Shown: piece after piece, positions 15,301-27,749 of the stretch
How positions within the stretch are numbered: the stretch's first letter is position 1
Layout: every line of letters starts with the position of its first letter
Assembly (NCBI GenBank): GCA_033220425.1
Contig: CM065652.1
Location: forward strand, 4,526,001-4,590,000
DNA: 64,000 nt
DNA from: Lepraria neglecta
Taxonomy: Eukaryota > Ascomycota > Lecanoromycetes > Lecanorales > Stereocaulaceae
Direction of reading: 5' to 3'
The notes under the pieces: model-generated
The model's input: the letters and a program-made list of their open reading frames with translations, nothing else
The model's database searches: none
Told to the model about the DNA's origin: nothing
Program-made: the position numbers and the translations under genes

Positions 15301-16055
15301 TACCACAAGGTCGTATTTCCTACTACTACCTATATAGTTAGAACACCTATCGGATCCTGTACCTATCAAGTACTATTTACCGCTGGCAATACATCGGGAA
15401 TATAGCCGTATCACGACTTCGGTTAGCTTACTAGCCAGTACCGTTCGGCGGATAGTCGGTTTATCTAAATACTTTATACGTCGGGGTAGTATAAAGGATA
15501 GATAGTTTCTCGGGACGAGAAATCTAGGAGGAGGAGCTAATATTACGATTAGGAAATATAATTAGGGATACGCTCAAGGAGCGTAGCGCCCGTTATGGTT
15601 CGAGTTAACGAATTAGTATCCGACTCGGACAGACCCTGAAGGCTTAGTATATTAAGCGATGAGCGTAGTAGTTATAATAAGCGTAGGTACGATTAGTGCG
15701 ATCAGTGCGATTAGAGATACTTAGTATATTAAGCGATAAGCGCAGTGGTCGTAATAAGCGCAGGTACGATCAGTGCGACCAGTGCGATCAAGAATACTTG
15801 GTATAGATTTCGTATATCTATATATACGGAGTACTACTTACCACTTGGAGTATCGTGCTTAACTTGCTATTCAATTATTTACTATATACGATAGATCTCT
15901 TAGGCTAGGCACTAAATATATATTATCTAATTATATACCAGACCCGCTTAGTATCACTTGAAGCCTACTTCACCCTCTTACTCTATTATACCTCTATCCC
16001 TATTAAGAATCAATCTATATATAACGGACCACCGCACGCAACGTGGTTCGTAATA
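9306..16055 (+). mobile_element. Complete but dead Ty3/gypsy chromovirus A1 (6.75 kb)
   Basis: LTRs at 9306-9820 and 15541-16055 (515 bp each) with a perfect 5-bp duplication GTACT at 9301-9305 and 16056-16060, inside B1. Parts in order: gag with a zinc-knuckle-like stretch near 10,680-10,730, retropepsin region about 11,610, reverse transcriptase about 12,230-12,830, RNase H about 13,100-13,500, integrase about 13,700-14,500, and a chromodomain near 14,840-14,940. The polypurine tract lies just before 15,541. Strong RIP-like depletion of CpA; broken many times. More degraded than A3. Confidence 0.87.
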
Positions 16056-18503
16056 GTACTCTATACCTTCTAGACTAATATACCGGCCTATATCAAAATA
16101 GATACCTCGGATTTTGTAATTAGAGTATATCTATATTAAATAAAAGACTAAAAGTAGTATCTAGTTACCTACTATTCAAGGAAGATATTAGTAGTAGAAT
16201 AGAACTATAATATATATAATATGGAACTACTTATCGTAGTTTATATATTATAGAACTAGCGAGTATATATAGAAAGCTACTCGGATCTAACTATCTTTAT
16301 AGATTATAAGAATCTTCTTAACTTTATAATAATAAAAGAGTTAAATAGAAGATAAGTTCGATAGTTAGAACTATTAGATTAATATAAATTTAAGATAATC
16401 TATACTCTAGAAAAGGATAATAGTCGAGTAGATACCCTTAGTAGACGATCGGACTATATAGAAGAAAAGAACGTTACGGAATAACTAATCCTAAAGAGAG
16501 AAGCGGACGGATTATTAGTACTATACTAGGTATTAGCTATAACCCTTCGTATAGTAGGATCTAATATAACTAATAAGATCGTAAAGGCCTATAATAATAA
16601 TATATTCGTAATAAGGCTGCGAAAGGATTAGTAGGATTTAGTATTACTTAAATACTAGGGTAAAATATATTTACCTAGTATATACGTTGAGGAAGTAATT
16701 AAAGATTACTATAACGACCCTTTATAAGGTTACCTAGGAGTATCTAAAACTATAGAACTTCTAGGACGAGGATACGTAGCGCCGAGGCTTCGAGCGCGTA
16801 TTAAATAATATATTAAAGAATATATCGAGTACTAGTAGAATAAGGCGGCACGATACGCCAAGTATAGATAAATATAATTTGCTTCTATACTAGAATTACT
16901 ATAGGATAATGTTATAATAGACTTCGTAGTTAAACTACTACCGTTAAAAGACCTAGCTATATAGAATACCTTCGACTTAATTATAGTTATTATAGATAAA
17001 CTAACGAAGTATATAATTATAATACTATTTAAAGAAATCTATAAAGCGGATTAGTTAGCCTTTATACTACTCGATAAGTTAATAAGAGATTATAGTATAC
17101 CTAAATCGATAATATCCGATAGAGATAAATTATTTACTTCTAACTATTAGAGAACGCTTATAGTAGTAATTAGAACTAAACTTCGGATATTAATAGTATA
17201 TTATCTATAAACTAATAGATAAATAGAATATATAAATTAGATAATAGAAGTATATTTAAGGTATTATATAAACTAAAAACAAGATAATTAGATTTTACTA
17301 CTTCTAATAGTATAACTAGTATATAATAATAAGAGGTTAGATACGATAGGACTAATACTATTCTTTACTAACTATAGGAAGAATATAAATATATTTCTAG
17401 ATCTAAGAAAAGGACCTAATATAGAAAAAGCCTTAGTTAAGATAGAGGAGCTAAAGGGTTTATATAAGGATATAAAAAATCTATTAAAAACTTTAATAGT
17501 AAGTTAAAGGAATAGGTTAATAAGAAATAAAAGAATATTCCTTAGCTAAAAGAGGGGGATAAAGTATATCTCCTAATAAAAAATATAAGAATAATAAGAC
17601 TAAATAAGAAACTAGATTATATTAAGGTTAGACTATTCCTAATTAAATAGGTAAAAGAATCTATTAGCTATAAACTCTAACTACTACCTAATACTAAGGT
17701 ATATCTAGTATTCTATATCTTACTCTTAGAAATAGCGGACTCTAATATACTACTATAAGAGATATTTTATTATAATATTAAAGAAGAGATAGAGTATAAG
17801 GTAGAGAGGATCCTAGATAGGAGGAATTAGTTCTATCTAGTTAAATAGAAAGGGTATAACGAGACGGAGAATATCTAGGAACCTCTTAGGAACCTCGCGG
17901 GGAACTATAGGAAATATCTATAAGAGTTCTATCGGAGACGAGAGAAGACTAGTTAAAGCTCTTAGGGACTTCTAGTCTGCTAGGGAAATCGAATTACTCG
18001 GATAAGATATTGAATATTAGATTGTCGGAAGACGTAGGAGCGATACGCTAGTCCTTCTCTAATTCCCTAATATTCTATACCTTATAATCAGCGAGCCTCT
18101 TCTTCTCGTCCTCTATATTCTCGTATTATATTTAAAGACGAAGCTATTTGTTTTAAAGACGTATAGACTCCTCTATCGAGTAGGTTAGTTCTTTACGCGT
18201 AGACTTTAGCTCTAGCTATACTTTCTTTCTATCTCTTTCGATGTAACGTATTTCAAGGGGTAATACTACAAGGTCGCACTTCCTACTACTACCGACGTAG
18301 TTAGAATACCGGTCGGAGTTAGCACCTATTAGACACTGCTTCCCGGTAGTAGTACATCGGGAATAGAGACGTATAATGACTTTAGAGAGTTTACTGGCTA
18401 GCTCCGTTCGGCGGACGGTTGGATTAGAAGATCGTTTAGTACGATAGGATAGTATAGAGGATGGATAGTTTCTCGGGACGAGAAATCTAGGAGAGGGAGC
18501 TAA

Positions 18504-18933
18504 TATTAAGACTAGAGACTATAACCAAGAGTACGCCCGTATGGCGTAGCGACTATCATGGTACGGGTCGGGCTAGCTATACTCGACTCGGATAAGCGAA
18601 CTTGGCATAATAAGCGATAAGCGCAATGAGCGCAATGAGCGCAATGTAATTAGTATAGTCGGCGCGATTATAAATACTTGGTAGGGATTTCCTATTGCTA
18701 TATATAGGAGTACTTACTTACTATTTAGAGCATCGTACTCAACTTCGTATCTTACCTTGTACTTGGTTATATACGATAGATCTCTTAGACTAGGCACTAA
18801 ATATATATTATCTAATTATATACCAGACTCGCTTAGTATTACTTGAAGCCTGCTTTACACTCTTGCTCTATCGTACCTCCATCCCTATTAAGAATCAATC
18901 TATATACGATACCGGAACGTATAGTTCGTAACA
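18504..18933 (+). repeat. 3' LTR of fossil B1 (family B LTR)
   Basis: A 430-bp LTR following a purine-rich tract (ggagagggagctaa), with LTR-like ends (TATTAAG... to ...TTCGTAACA, originally TG...CA). The first third (U3) is family specific and contains short GCGCAATGA repeats. The last ~270 bp closely match the R-U5 half of the family A and D LTRs elsewhere in the window. Sequence directly after it (18,934 on) is gag of another element, so this is an outer boundary of B1. Confidence 0.8.
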
Positions 18934-21010
18934 CGAAGAAGAAAACCTGAGTATTAGAGATAGTAGTAATACTTAAGAAGAATCTAAGTAGGATTAGAAA
19001 GAAGAAGGGATAGACCTAGAGTAGAAAGAAGCCTTTAGTACATTAGAAGCTAGATAGGAAGATATATAACTACTAAGGGAATTAATACCTAGATCTACTA
19101 TATCTAAGGAAGAAGGAAACTCTAAGGAACTACTAATTAAACCTGAACCTAGACTTATTATATCTAAGGGGAAAGGGAAGTAGGAAGTAAAAGAGTAAAG
19201 GCTAAAGGAGTTATAGACAGATATTAAAATTAAAAAGGACTACCGAAATAATATCTTTTACCTAGCTATTACGAACCACGTTGCGTGCGGTAGTCCGTTA
19301 TATATAGATTGATTCTTAATAGGGATAGAGGTGCAATAGAGCAAGAGGGTAAAGTAGGCTTCAAGTGATACTAAGCGAGTCTGGTATATAATTAGATAAT
19401 ATATATTCAGTACCTAGCCTAAGAGATCTATCGTATATAGTAAATAATTAAATAGCAAGTTAAGCACGATACTCCAAGTAGTAAGTAGTGCTCCGTATAT
19501 ATAGATATACGAAATCCATACCAAGTATTCCTGATCGCACTGGTCGCACTGATCGCACCGCGCTTATTACGACCACTACGCTTATCGCTTAATATATCAA
19601 GCCTTCTTAATCGCACTAATCGTACTAATCGCACCGCGCTTATTACGACTACTGCGCTTATCGCTTAATATGCCAAGCCTTTAGGGTCTGTCCGAGTCGG
19701 ATACTAATTTATTAACTCGAACCATAACGGGCGCTACGCTCCTTGAGCGTATCCCTGATTATATTTCCTAATCGTAATATTAGCTCCCTCTCCCAGATTT
19801 CTCGTCCTGAGAAACTATCTATCCTTTATACTACCCCGATATACTAAATATTCAGATAAACCGACCGTCCGCCGAACGGTATTAGCTAGTAAGCTAATCG
19901 AAGTCGTAATACGGCCGTATTCCCGATGTATTGCCAGCGGCAAGTAGTACTTGATAGGTATAGGTTCCGACAGGTATTCTAACTGTGTAGGCAGCGGTAG
20001 AAAATATAACCTTATAGTATCGCCCCTTAAGATATATTATATTAAGATAGAACGAAAGAAAGTATAGTTACAGTTGAAAACTACGCGCGAAGAGTTGGCT
20101 CGTAATACGGAAGAGTCTATACGTCTTTAGGCTATACTAATACGCCTTTAGACGTAGTATAAACAACTTGAAGATAAAAAGCGGAAGATTATAGACCGAG
20201 AGATATAGAATATTAAGGAGTTAGAAGAAGACTAGTAGTCTATCCTAAGCATTCCTGATAGCTAGATATTCAATATCTTATCCGAATAGTTTGGCTTCCT
20301 AGACGGAACCGATTGGTCCTCCTTCCCGATCGTTCCCGGAACTCCTATAGAAGGTCCTAGCAGTTCTAGAGGTTCCTAAGAGGTTCCCAGGTGTTTTCGG
20401 TATTATCGTACCCTTTCTATTTAACTAGATACTTCTAATTAACCTAATTTAGAATCCTCTTAACCTCGAACTCCGTTTCTTCTTTAATATTATAATAAAA
20501 TATTTCCTATAAAGGTATATTAGAGTCTACTAGCTCTAAGAGTAAGATATAGAATACCGGATATACCTTAGTATTAGATAGAAGCTCGAGTTTATAGTTA
20601 ATAGGTCCTTTTACCTATTTAATTATGAATAGTCTAACCTTAATATAATCTAGTTTCTTACTTAGTCTCGTTATTCTTATATTTTTTATTAGGAGGTATA
20701 CTTTATCCCCCTTCTTTAGCTAAGGAATATTCTTTCTTTTCTTATTAATTCGTTCCTTTAGTTTAGAATTTAAGCTTTTAATAGATCTTTATATATCTTT
20801 ATATAAATTCTTTAGCTTATCTACCTTTACTAAGGCTTTTTCTATATTAGGTCCCTCCCTAGGTTATAGAAAAGTATTTATATTCTTTCTATAATTAGTA
20901 AAGAATAGTATTAGCTTTATTATATCTAATATCTTATTATTATATACTAGTTATACTATTAGAAGTAGTAATACCTAGTTATCCTATTTCTGGTTGATAT
21001 AGTACCTAAG

Positions 21011-24000
21011 TGTTACGATCAGGAAACATGATCAGGGATGCGCTCATGGAGCGTAGCGCCCGTTATGGTTCGAGTCGACGAGTCGGTATCCGACTCGGAC
21101 AGACCCTGAAGGCTTGGCATGTTAAGCGATGAGCGCAGTGGTCGCAATGAGCGCAGATGCGATCAGTGCGATCAGTGCGATTAGGAAGGCTTGGCATGTT
21201 AAGCGATGAGCGTAGTGGTCGCAATGAGCGCAGATGCGATCAGTGCGATCAGTGCGATCAAGAATGCTTGGTATGGATTTCGTATGCCTATATATGCGGA
21301 GCACTACTTACTACTTGGAGTATCGTGCTCAACTTGCTATTCAATTGTCTACTATATGCGATAGATCTCTTAGGCTAGGCACTAAATATATATTACCTGA
21401 TTATATACCAGACCCGCTTAGCATCACTTGAAGCCTACTTTATACTCTTATTAGGTTATACCTCTATCCCTATTAAGAATCAATCTATAGAACTACCGCA
21501 CGCAACGTAGTTCGTAATACTTTGAGTACCCTTAAGGATAAGTACTATACTAAGAGACCCTAGGGTACCTACCCTAAGCTCCTTAGGAGGAGGAAGCGGA
21601 TAGAGACACCCTACTATTAACAAAGGACTTAGTAGGTATATCAAGATAGCCTAGCCCGACTTATACTATAGAGAGAGAGACAAGCTCGAGGGATGGCTAT
21701 CCTAGATATTATTGTATCTGAAGTTCTAAGGGGACCTTATACCTATATAACGATATCCTACCTTCGCTATTACTTACTTACGTAGGAGAGCCTAAAAATA
21801 GGTTGATCCGTTCCTAAAAAAGTATATAGAAGATAACGACAAGGACGGTAAGATTAAGTAGTAGATAGAAAGTATAGTAATATTTAGGCTTGAAATCCGC
21901 CGTATATTCGGACTATCTAATAAAGTTAATACAGCGATACGAACTATCTAGTACTTGACTTAGAAGAAGTCTGTATCGGAATATTCGTCTTAGTTCTAGT
22001 AGTATATAGCGAAGACTAACTAGGATAATAACGTATTAATAACTATATACCGAAGAGGTCTAAAGGATAACGTTAAGGACGAACTTATAAGGTTAGGGAT
22101 TATCCTTAATACCCTTAATAAACTAATCGAAGAAGTAATCGAAATTAATAATAAGTTATTCGAAAGGACTATAGGAAAAAGGTATAACGGAGGAGTTAGC
22201 GGGATAGGACGCTTAAGCTTTTTTGCTAAATCGAAGAGCTACCGCCTAGGTTATAAAGAACGCGACCCTTACGGACTAGTACTAATAGAACTAGATTTTA
22301 CGGAGAAGAAAGGTAAATAGGCCTTTAGAGGGCTAGCTAGGGGCAAGAAGTAGCAAGGGGGCAGAAAGAAAACACTTACGTGTTATAGCTATAGTAAACC
22401 GGGCCACTTCGCTAGAGACTACAAGTCGAAAAATATAGTATATCGATAGCAGCTGAATGTACTAGAAAAGGTACAGGACCAGAATAGTAATTCTAGTAGA
22501 ATCTTACTAATATAGAACGAAGTCGATAGCTAGTAACTAGAAGAAGAATCTAACTTAGGAGACGAGGAGTTCTCCGACGACAGCTTCACGAATAAAGCTA
22601 ATACTTAGATAGGGAAGCTATATATTAGAGATAGTAGTAACGCCTAGGGAAAGTAACCTGAGTAGGATTAGGACGAGGAAGAATCGGAATAGGAAGTTAT
22701 AATTAAAAGAAAAGGACTACCGATAATACCCGAACCTAGATCTACTATATCTAAGGAGAGAAGAGAATACTTAGAGGAAGAAAGACTAAGAGAATTCTAG
22801 AACGATTTTAGTATCTCAGACTTTAGGTATAACTACTATCACCCTAAATACAAGGAAGTCTACTAGAGATAGTATATAGAGAATAGTTACGACCATTATA
22901 GAATTAACCGTAGAAAGGAACTGGGAGTTCTAATAAAATCATCCTATAGTAATTACTAGTACTACAAGTATAAGGATGATAGATACCCTTAGTACTTAGT
23001 AAGAAAATGATAACTAAGCTACTTCCTACGTAAGAAAGATAAGGAAGAAGTATACTATAGAAACCAAATAAGACGCTGGAGTCTAGAAGCAAACTAGTAC
23101 CACCTATAATAGTAGTATATATATTTACACGACGACTACAAGAAACATAAGTTCGAGAAACAACTTGTAGGATTCCTCCCCGTACAGGGAAAAGAGTAAT
23201 CCCTCGTGGTAGGGGTAGCCATGAGGAGATCAATATATTAACCCCCAAATAATATCTGTATTCCGCGCAATATAATATATATATGAAAACACCGGTGATC
23301 GTTAATAGACAGCGGACCGTTGCGATAATAGATTCTAGAGCTACTAGAAATTTTATCTCACGAGATCTAGTATAGATAACTAGAATACTAACTCAGAAGA
23401 AGTTACACTAGTATAATCTTTAGATAGCCGATAGGTTAATACTATTAACAGGAAAGATAGACGAAGAGATACTTTCGTTACCTATTATAATTCAGCGCTA
23501 CTATAAGGAGATTACCTTTAATATTATTAGGATAGCTACCTATCACGTAATTTTAGGAATACCTTGGTTAAAGAAGTATAACCTAATAATCGATTAGGCT
23601 CGAGAAGTACTCAAGATAGATCAATCCGGCAATGTTACTAGGATTATACCTACGTATCAGCAGCGTTTAATAGTAGATAAGAAGTTGAACCGAAGACTAG
23701 TCGAGGTATATATTACCTTAGCTTCGTATAAGGACGGTACTAAAAGGTAGTCCGACTCTATAGTTACTAGTAAAGGTTAGCGGGATAACAAAGTAAGAGA
23801 TAAGGGAGGAACTAATATACCCTCTATCCCTTAGGAATATAGTAAGTAGGCGTACTTATTCGAGGAAGAGACGAATATAGAAGTATTACCTAAGTACTAG
23901 CTATAGGATTATAAGATCGAACTCGAACCTGGCAAGTAACTAATATTTGGACCTATTTACGCATTATCAGAAAAGGAACTTAAAGTACTTCGCGGGTATA

Positions 24001-27000
24001 TTAACAAGAACCTTAAAAAGGGATTTATTCAGGAATCCAAATTACTAGCAGGTTACCTAATCCTCTTTACACCGAAGAAGGATAGAAGCTTAAGACTATA
24101 CGTCGACTATCGAAAGTTGAACGATATTACTATCAAGAATAGATATCTATTACTAAATATAGGAGAGCTACAGGATCGGCTCGGAAAAGCAAAGATATTT
24201 ACTAAACTGGATCTTAGAGGCGTATATAATCTAATTCGGATAAAAGGAGGCGAAGAATAGAAGACTGCCTTCCGAACGAGATATAGCTACTATAAGTACC
24301 TAGTAATACCGTTTAGACTCACCAACGCACCAGCAACCTGCTAAGTACTTATTAATAATATCGTACGAGTATACTTAGATCGAATAGCGATAGCGTACCT
24401 CGATAATATACTAATTTATTCTAAGAATAAGAAAGAATATATAGAGTATATATAGGATATCCTCGGATACTTATTATAAGCGAAACTTCTTCTTAAACTA
24501 GAAAAGTGCGAATTCTACAGGGAATTAGTAGAGTTTCTAGGATTTATAGTTAGTATAAAAGGTATTAGTATAAGCCCGGAGAAGATCAAGGCTATAGCTG
24601 AATAGCCTATACTACAGGACGTCAAAGTAGTACAAAGCTTCTTAGGATTTGCTAACTTTAACAGGAAGTTCATCGAGGGCTACTCTAAGAAGGTACTACT
24701 ACTAATAGATATTATAAAGAAAGATATCGGGTTTATATAGGGAAAAGACTAATAGAAATCATTTAACACATTGAAGAAAGTATATATAGATCTACTAGTA
24801 CTCTGTACCTTTTAAATAAACGAGCTAGCTTATATCGAAACGGACGCATCGGATCTTGTAATAGGAGTATACTTATACTAGATGAAAGACTAAAAATAGT
24901 ATCTAGTTACCTACTATTCAAGGAAGATATTAGTAGTAGAATAGAACTATAATATATACGACAAGGAGTTACTTGCCGTAGTATATATACTTTAGAACTA
25001 GCGAGTATATATAGAAAGCTGCTCGGACTTAAATATCTTTACGGACTATAAGAACCTTCTTAACTTTATAATAATAAAGGAGTTAAATAGATAATAGGTC
25101 CGATAGTTAGAACTACTAGGTCAATATAAGTTCAAGATAACCTATACCCTAGGGAAGGATAATAGTCGAGTAGATGCCCTTAGTAGGCGATTAGACTATA
25201 TAGAAGAGAAGAATATTATAGAGCGACTAATCCTAAAGAAAGAAGCGGACGGCTTATTAGTACTATACTAGGTATTAGCTATAACCCTTTATATAACGGG
25301 ACCTAATACGACTAATAAGATCGTAAAGGCCTACAAAGACGATACATTCGCAATAACCCTAAGGAAGGATTAGCTAGATACTATATTACTTAAATACCAG
25401 GAGAGGACTTATCTACCTGAATAATATACCGAAGAAGTGATTAGGGATTACTATAACAACCCTTTACAAGGTTACCTAGGAGTATCTAAAATAGTAGAAC
25501 TTCTAGGACGAGGATACACGGCGCCGAAGCTTCGAGCGCGCGTTAAATAATATATCAAAGAATATATTAAGTACTAGTAGAATAAGGCTGCACGATACGC
25601 TAAGTATAGACAAATATAGTTTACTCCTATACTAGAGTTACTATAGGATGATATCATAATAGACTTCGTGGTTAAACTACTACCTTCGAAAGATCCAGCT
25701 ACGTAGGATACCTTCGACTCGATTATAGTTATTATAGATAAACTTATAAAATATATAATTATAATACCTTTCAAGGAGATATATAAGGTAGACTAGTTAG
25801 CCTTTATACTACTTAATAAGCTAATAAGGGATTATAGTATACCAAAGTCGATAATATCCGATAGAGATAAACTATTTACTTCTAACTACTAGAGAACGCT
25901 AATAGCAGTAATTAGAACTAAACTTCGGATATTAATAGTATATTACCTATAGACTAATAGATAGATAGAACGTGCAAATCAAATAATAGAAGTATACCTG
26001 AGATATTATATGAACCGGAAGTAGGATAACTAGGTTTTACTACTTCCGATAGTATAACTAGCGTATAACGACAAGCGGTTAGATATAACCGGACTAACCC
26101 TATTCTTTACTAACTATAGAAAGAATATAAATATATTTCTGTAACCAAGGGAGGGACCTAATATAGAAAGAGCCTTAGTTAAGGTAGAAGAGCTAAAGAA
26201 TTTATATAGGGATATATAAAGGTCTATTAAGAGCTCTAATAAGAAGTTAAAGGGATAGATTAATAAGAAAAGAAAGAATATTCCTTAGCTAAAAGAGGGG
26301 GATAAAGTATACCTCCTAATAAAAAATATAAGGACGACGAGACCAAGCAAGAAACTAGATTATATCAAGGTTAGACTATTCTTAATCAAACGGTTAAAAG
26401 GACTAGTTAACTATAAACTCTAATTACCACCTGACGCCAAAGTATATCCGGTATTCTATATCTTACTCTTGGAGCTAGCAGACTCTAATATACCTCTCTA
26501 AGAAACGTTTCACTATAATATTAAGGAAGAAACAGAGTTTGAGGTTAAGAGGATTCTAAATCAGGTCGATTAGAAATATCTAGTTAAATAGAAAGGGTAC
26601 GACGATACCGAAAACACCTGGGAACCCCTTAAGAACCTCCGGAACTGCCAGGACCTTCTATAGGAGTTCCGGGAACGATCGGGAAGGAGGACTAATCGGT
26701 TCCGGCTGGGAAGCCAAATTGTTCGGACGAGACGTTGAATATCTAATTATTAGGAATGCTTAGGATAGACCGCTAGTCTTCTTCTAACTCCTTAATATTC
26801 TATATCTCTCGGTCTATAATCTTCCGCTTTTTATTTTTAAGATGTTTATACTATATCTAAAGGCGCGTTAGCGTAGTCTAAAGATATATAGATTCCTCTA
26901 TTAATTTTCGTATATAATCCTCGAGCTCTTCGCGCGTGTTTTTTAACTATAACTACGCTTCCTTTCGTTCCGTCTTAATACGATATATTTCGAGGGGTAA

Positions 27001-27749
27001 TACTATAAGGTCGCATTTCCTACCGCTGCCCACATAGTTAGAATACCTGTCGGACCCTGTACCCATCAGGCACTATTTGCCGCTGGTAATATATCGGGAG
27101 TACAGCCGTATGATAACTTCGTTTAGCTTACTAGCCAACACCGTTCGGCGGACGGTCGGTTTATCTAAACGTTTAGTACGTCGGGGTGGTATAAAGGATA
27201 GATGGTTTCTCGGGACGAGAAATCTGGGAGAGGGAGCTAATATTACGATCAGGAAACATGATCAGGGATACGCTTATAGAGCGTAGCGCCCGTTATAGTT
27301 CGAGTCGACGAGTCGGTATCCAACTCAGATAGACCCTGAAGGCTTGGCATGTTAAGCGATGAGCGCAGTAGTCGTAATGAGCGCAGATGCAATCAGTACG
27401 ATCAGTGCGATCAGGAAGGCTTAGCATATTAAGCGATGAGCGCAGTGGTTGCAATGAGCGCAGATGCGATCAGTACGATCAGTGCGATCAAGAATGCTTG
27501 GCATGGATTTCGTATGCCTATATATGCGGAGCACTGCTCACCACTTGGAGCATCGTGCTCAACTTACTATTCAATTGTCTACTATATACGATAGATCTCT
27601 TAGGCTAGGCACTGAACATATATCACCTAATCATATACCAGACCCGCTTAGCATCACTTGAAGCCTGCTTTATACTCTTGTCAGGTTGTACCTCCATCCC
27701 TATTAAGAATCAATCCATAGAACCACCGCACGCAACGTGGTTCGTAATA
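21011..27749 (+). mobile_element. Youngest gypsy chromovirus A3, structurally complete, dead
   Basis: LTRs at 21,011-21,519 and 27,241-27,749 (509 bp each) with a perfect duplication CTAAG at 21,006-21,010 and 27,750-27,754; inserted in the integrase region of A2. Order: gag about 21,600-22,440 with a zinc-knuckle-like site near 22,380-22,425; retropepsin about 23,310; reverse transcriptase about 23,940-24,530 with a YLDD-like site near 24,393; RNase H about 24,800-25,200; integrase about 25,430-26,200; chromodomain about 26,540-26,640. It retains clearly more CpA/TpG than A1, A2 or the B elements, so it is the latest of the resolved gypsy insertions. Still broken in many places. Confidence 0.88.
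21111..21264 (+). repeat. Two 77-bp direct repeats in U3 of the A3 LTR
   Basis: Units begin at 21,111 and 21,188 (ggcttggcatgttaagcgat) and hold smaller GATCAGTGC and AGCGCAG repeats. The same block recurs in the 3' LTR (about 27,341-27,500) and, more mutated, in A1 and A2. Lying in U3, it is a plausible enhancer-like region of the element; that role is inference. Small open frames here are by-products of the repeats. Confidence 0.7.

Larger units (their letters stand above)
1..18933 (+). mobile_element. Ty3/gypsy fossil B1 (5' end outside window), heavily RIP-mutated and interrupted
   Basis: Remnant of a Ty3/gypsy chromovirus on the plus strand. Its own sequence is 1-711, 1682-2616, 9026-9305 and 16061-18933; the gaps are later insertions. 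Order of parts: the end of gag and retropepsin region (1-700), reverse transcriptase (about 2000-2600, continuing after 9026), RNase H (about 16,060-16,450), integrase (about 16,650-17,450), a chromodomain-like segment near 17,790-17,890, and a 3' LTR. The segments rejoin in the correct order when matched to the parallel copy at 33,182-38,054. TpA-rich composition and lack of open frames indicate strong RIP; it is broken in very many places. The 5' LTR and most of gag lie before base 1. Placement in gypsy rests on RT preceding integrase. Confidence 0.85.

Noticed and set aside
21122-21431. Overlapping small open frames on both strands (also at 19,428-19,634, 27,387-27,661, 30,898-31,146, 32,825-33,031)
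   Set aside because: All lie in LTR U3/R regions and reflect GATCAGTGC/AGCGCAG direct repeats; they recur in every family-A LTR and have no start context or domain.
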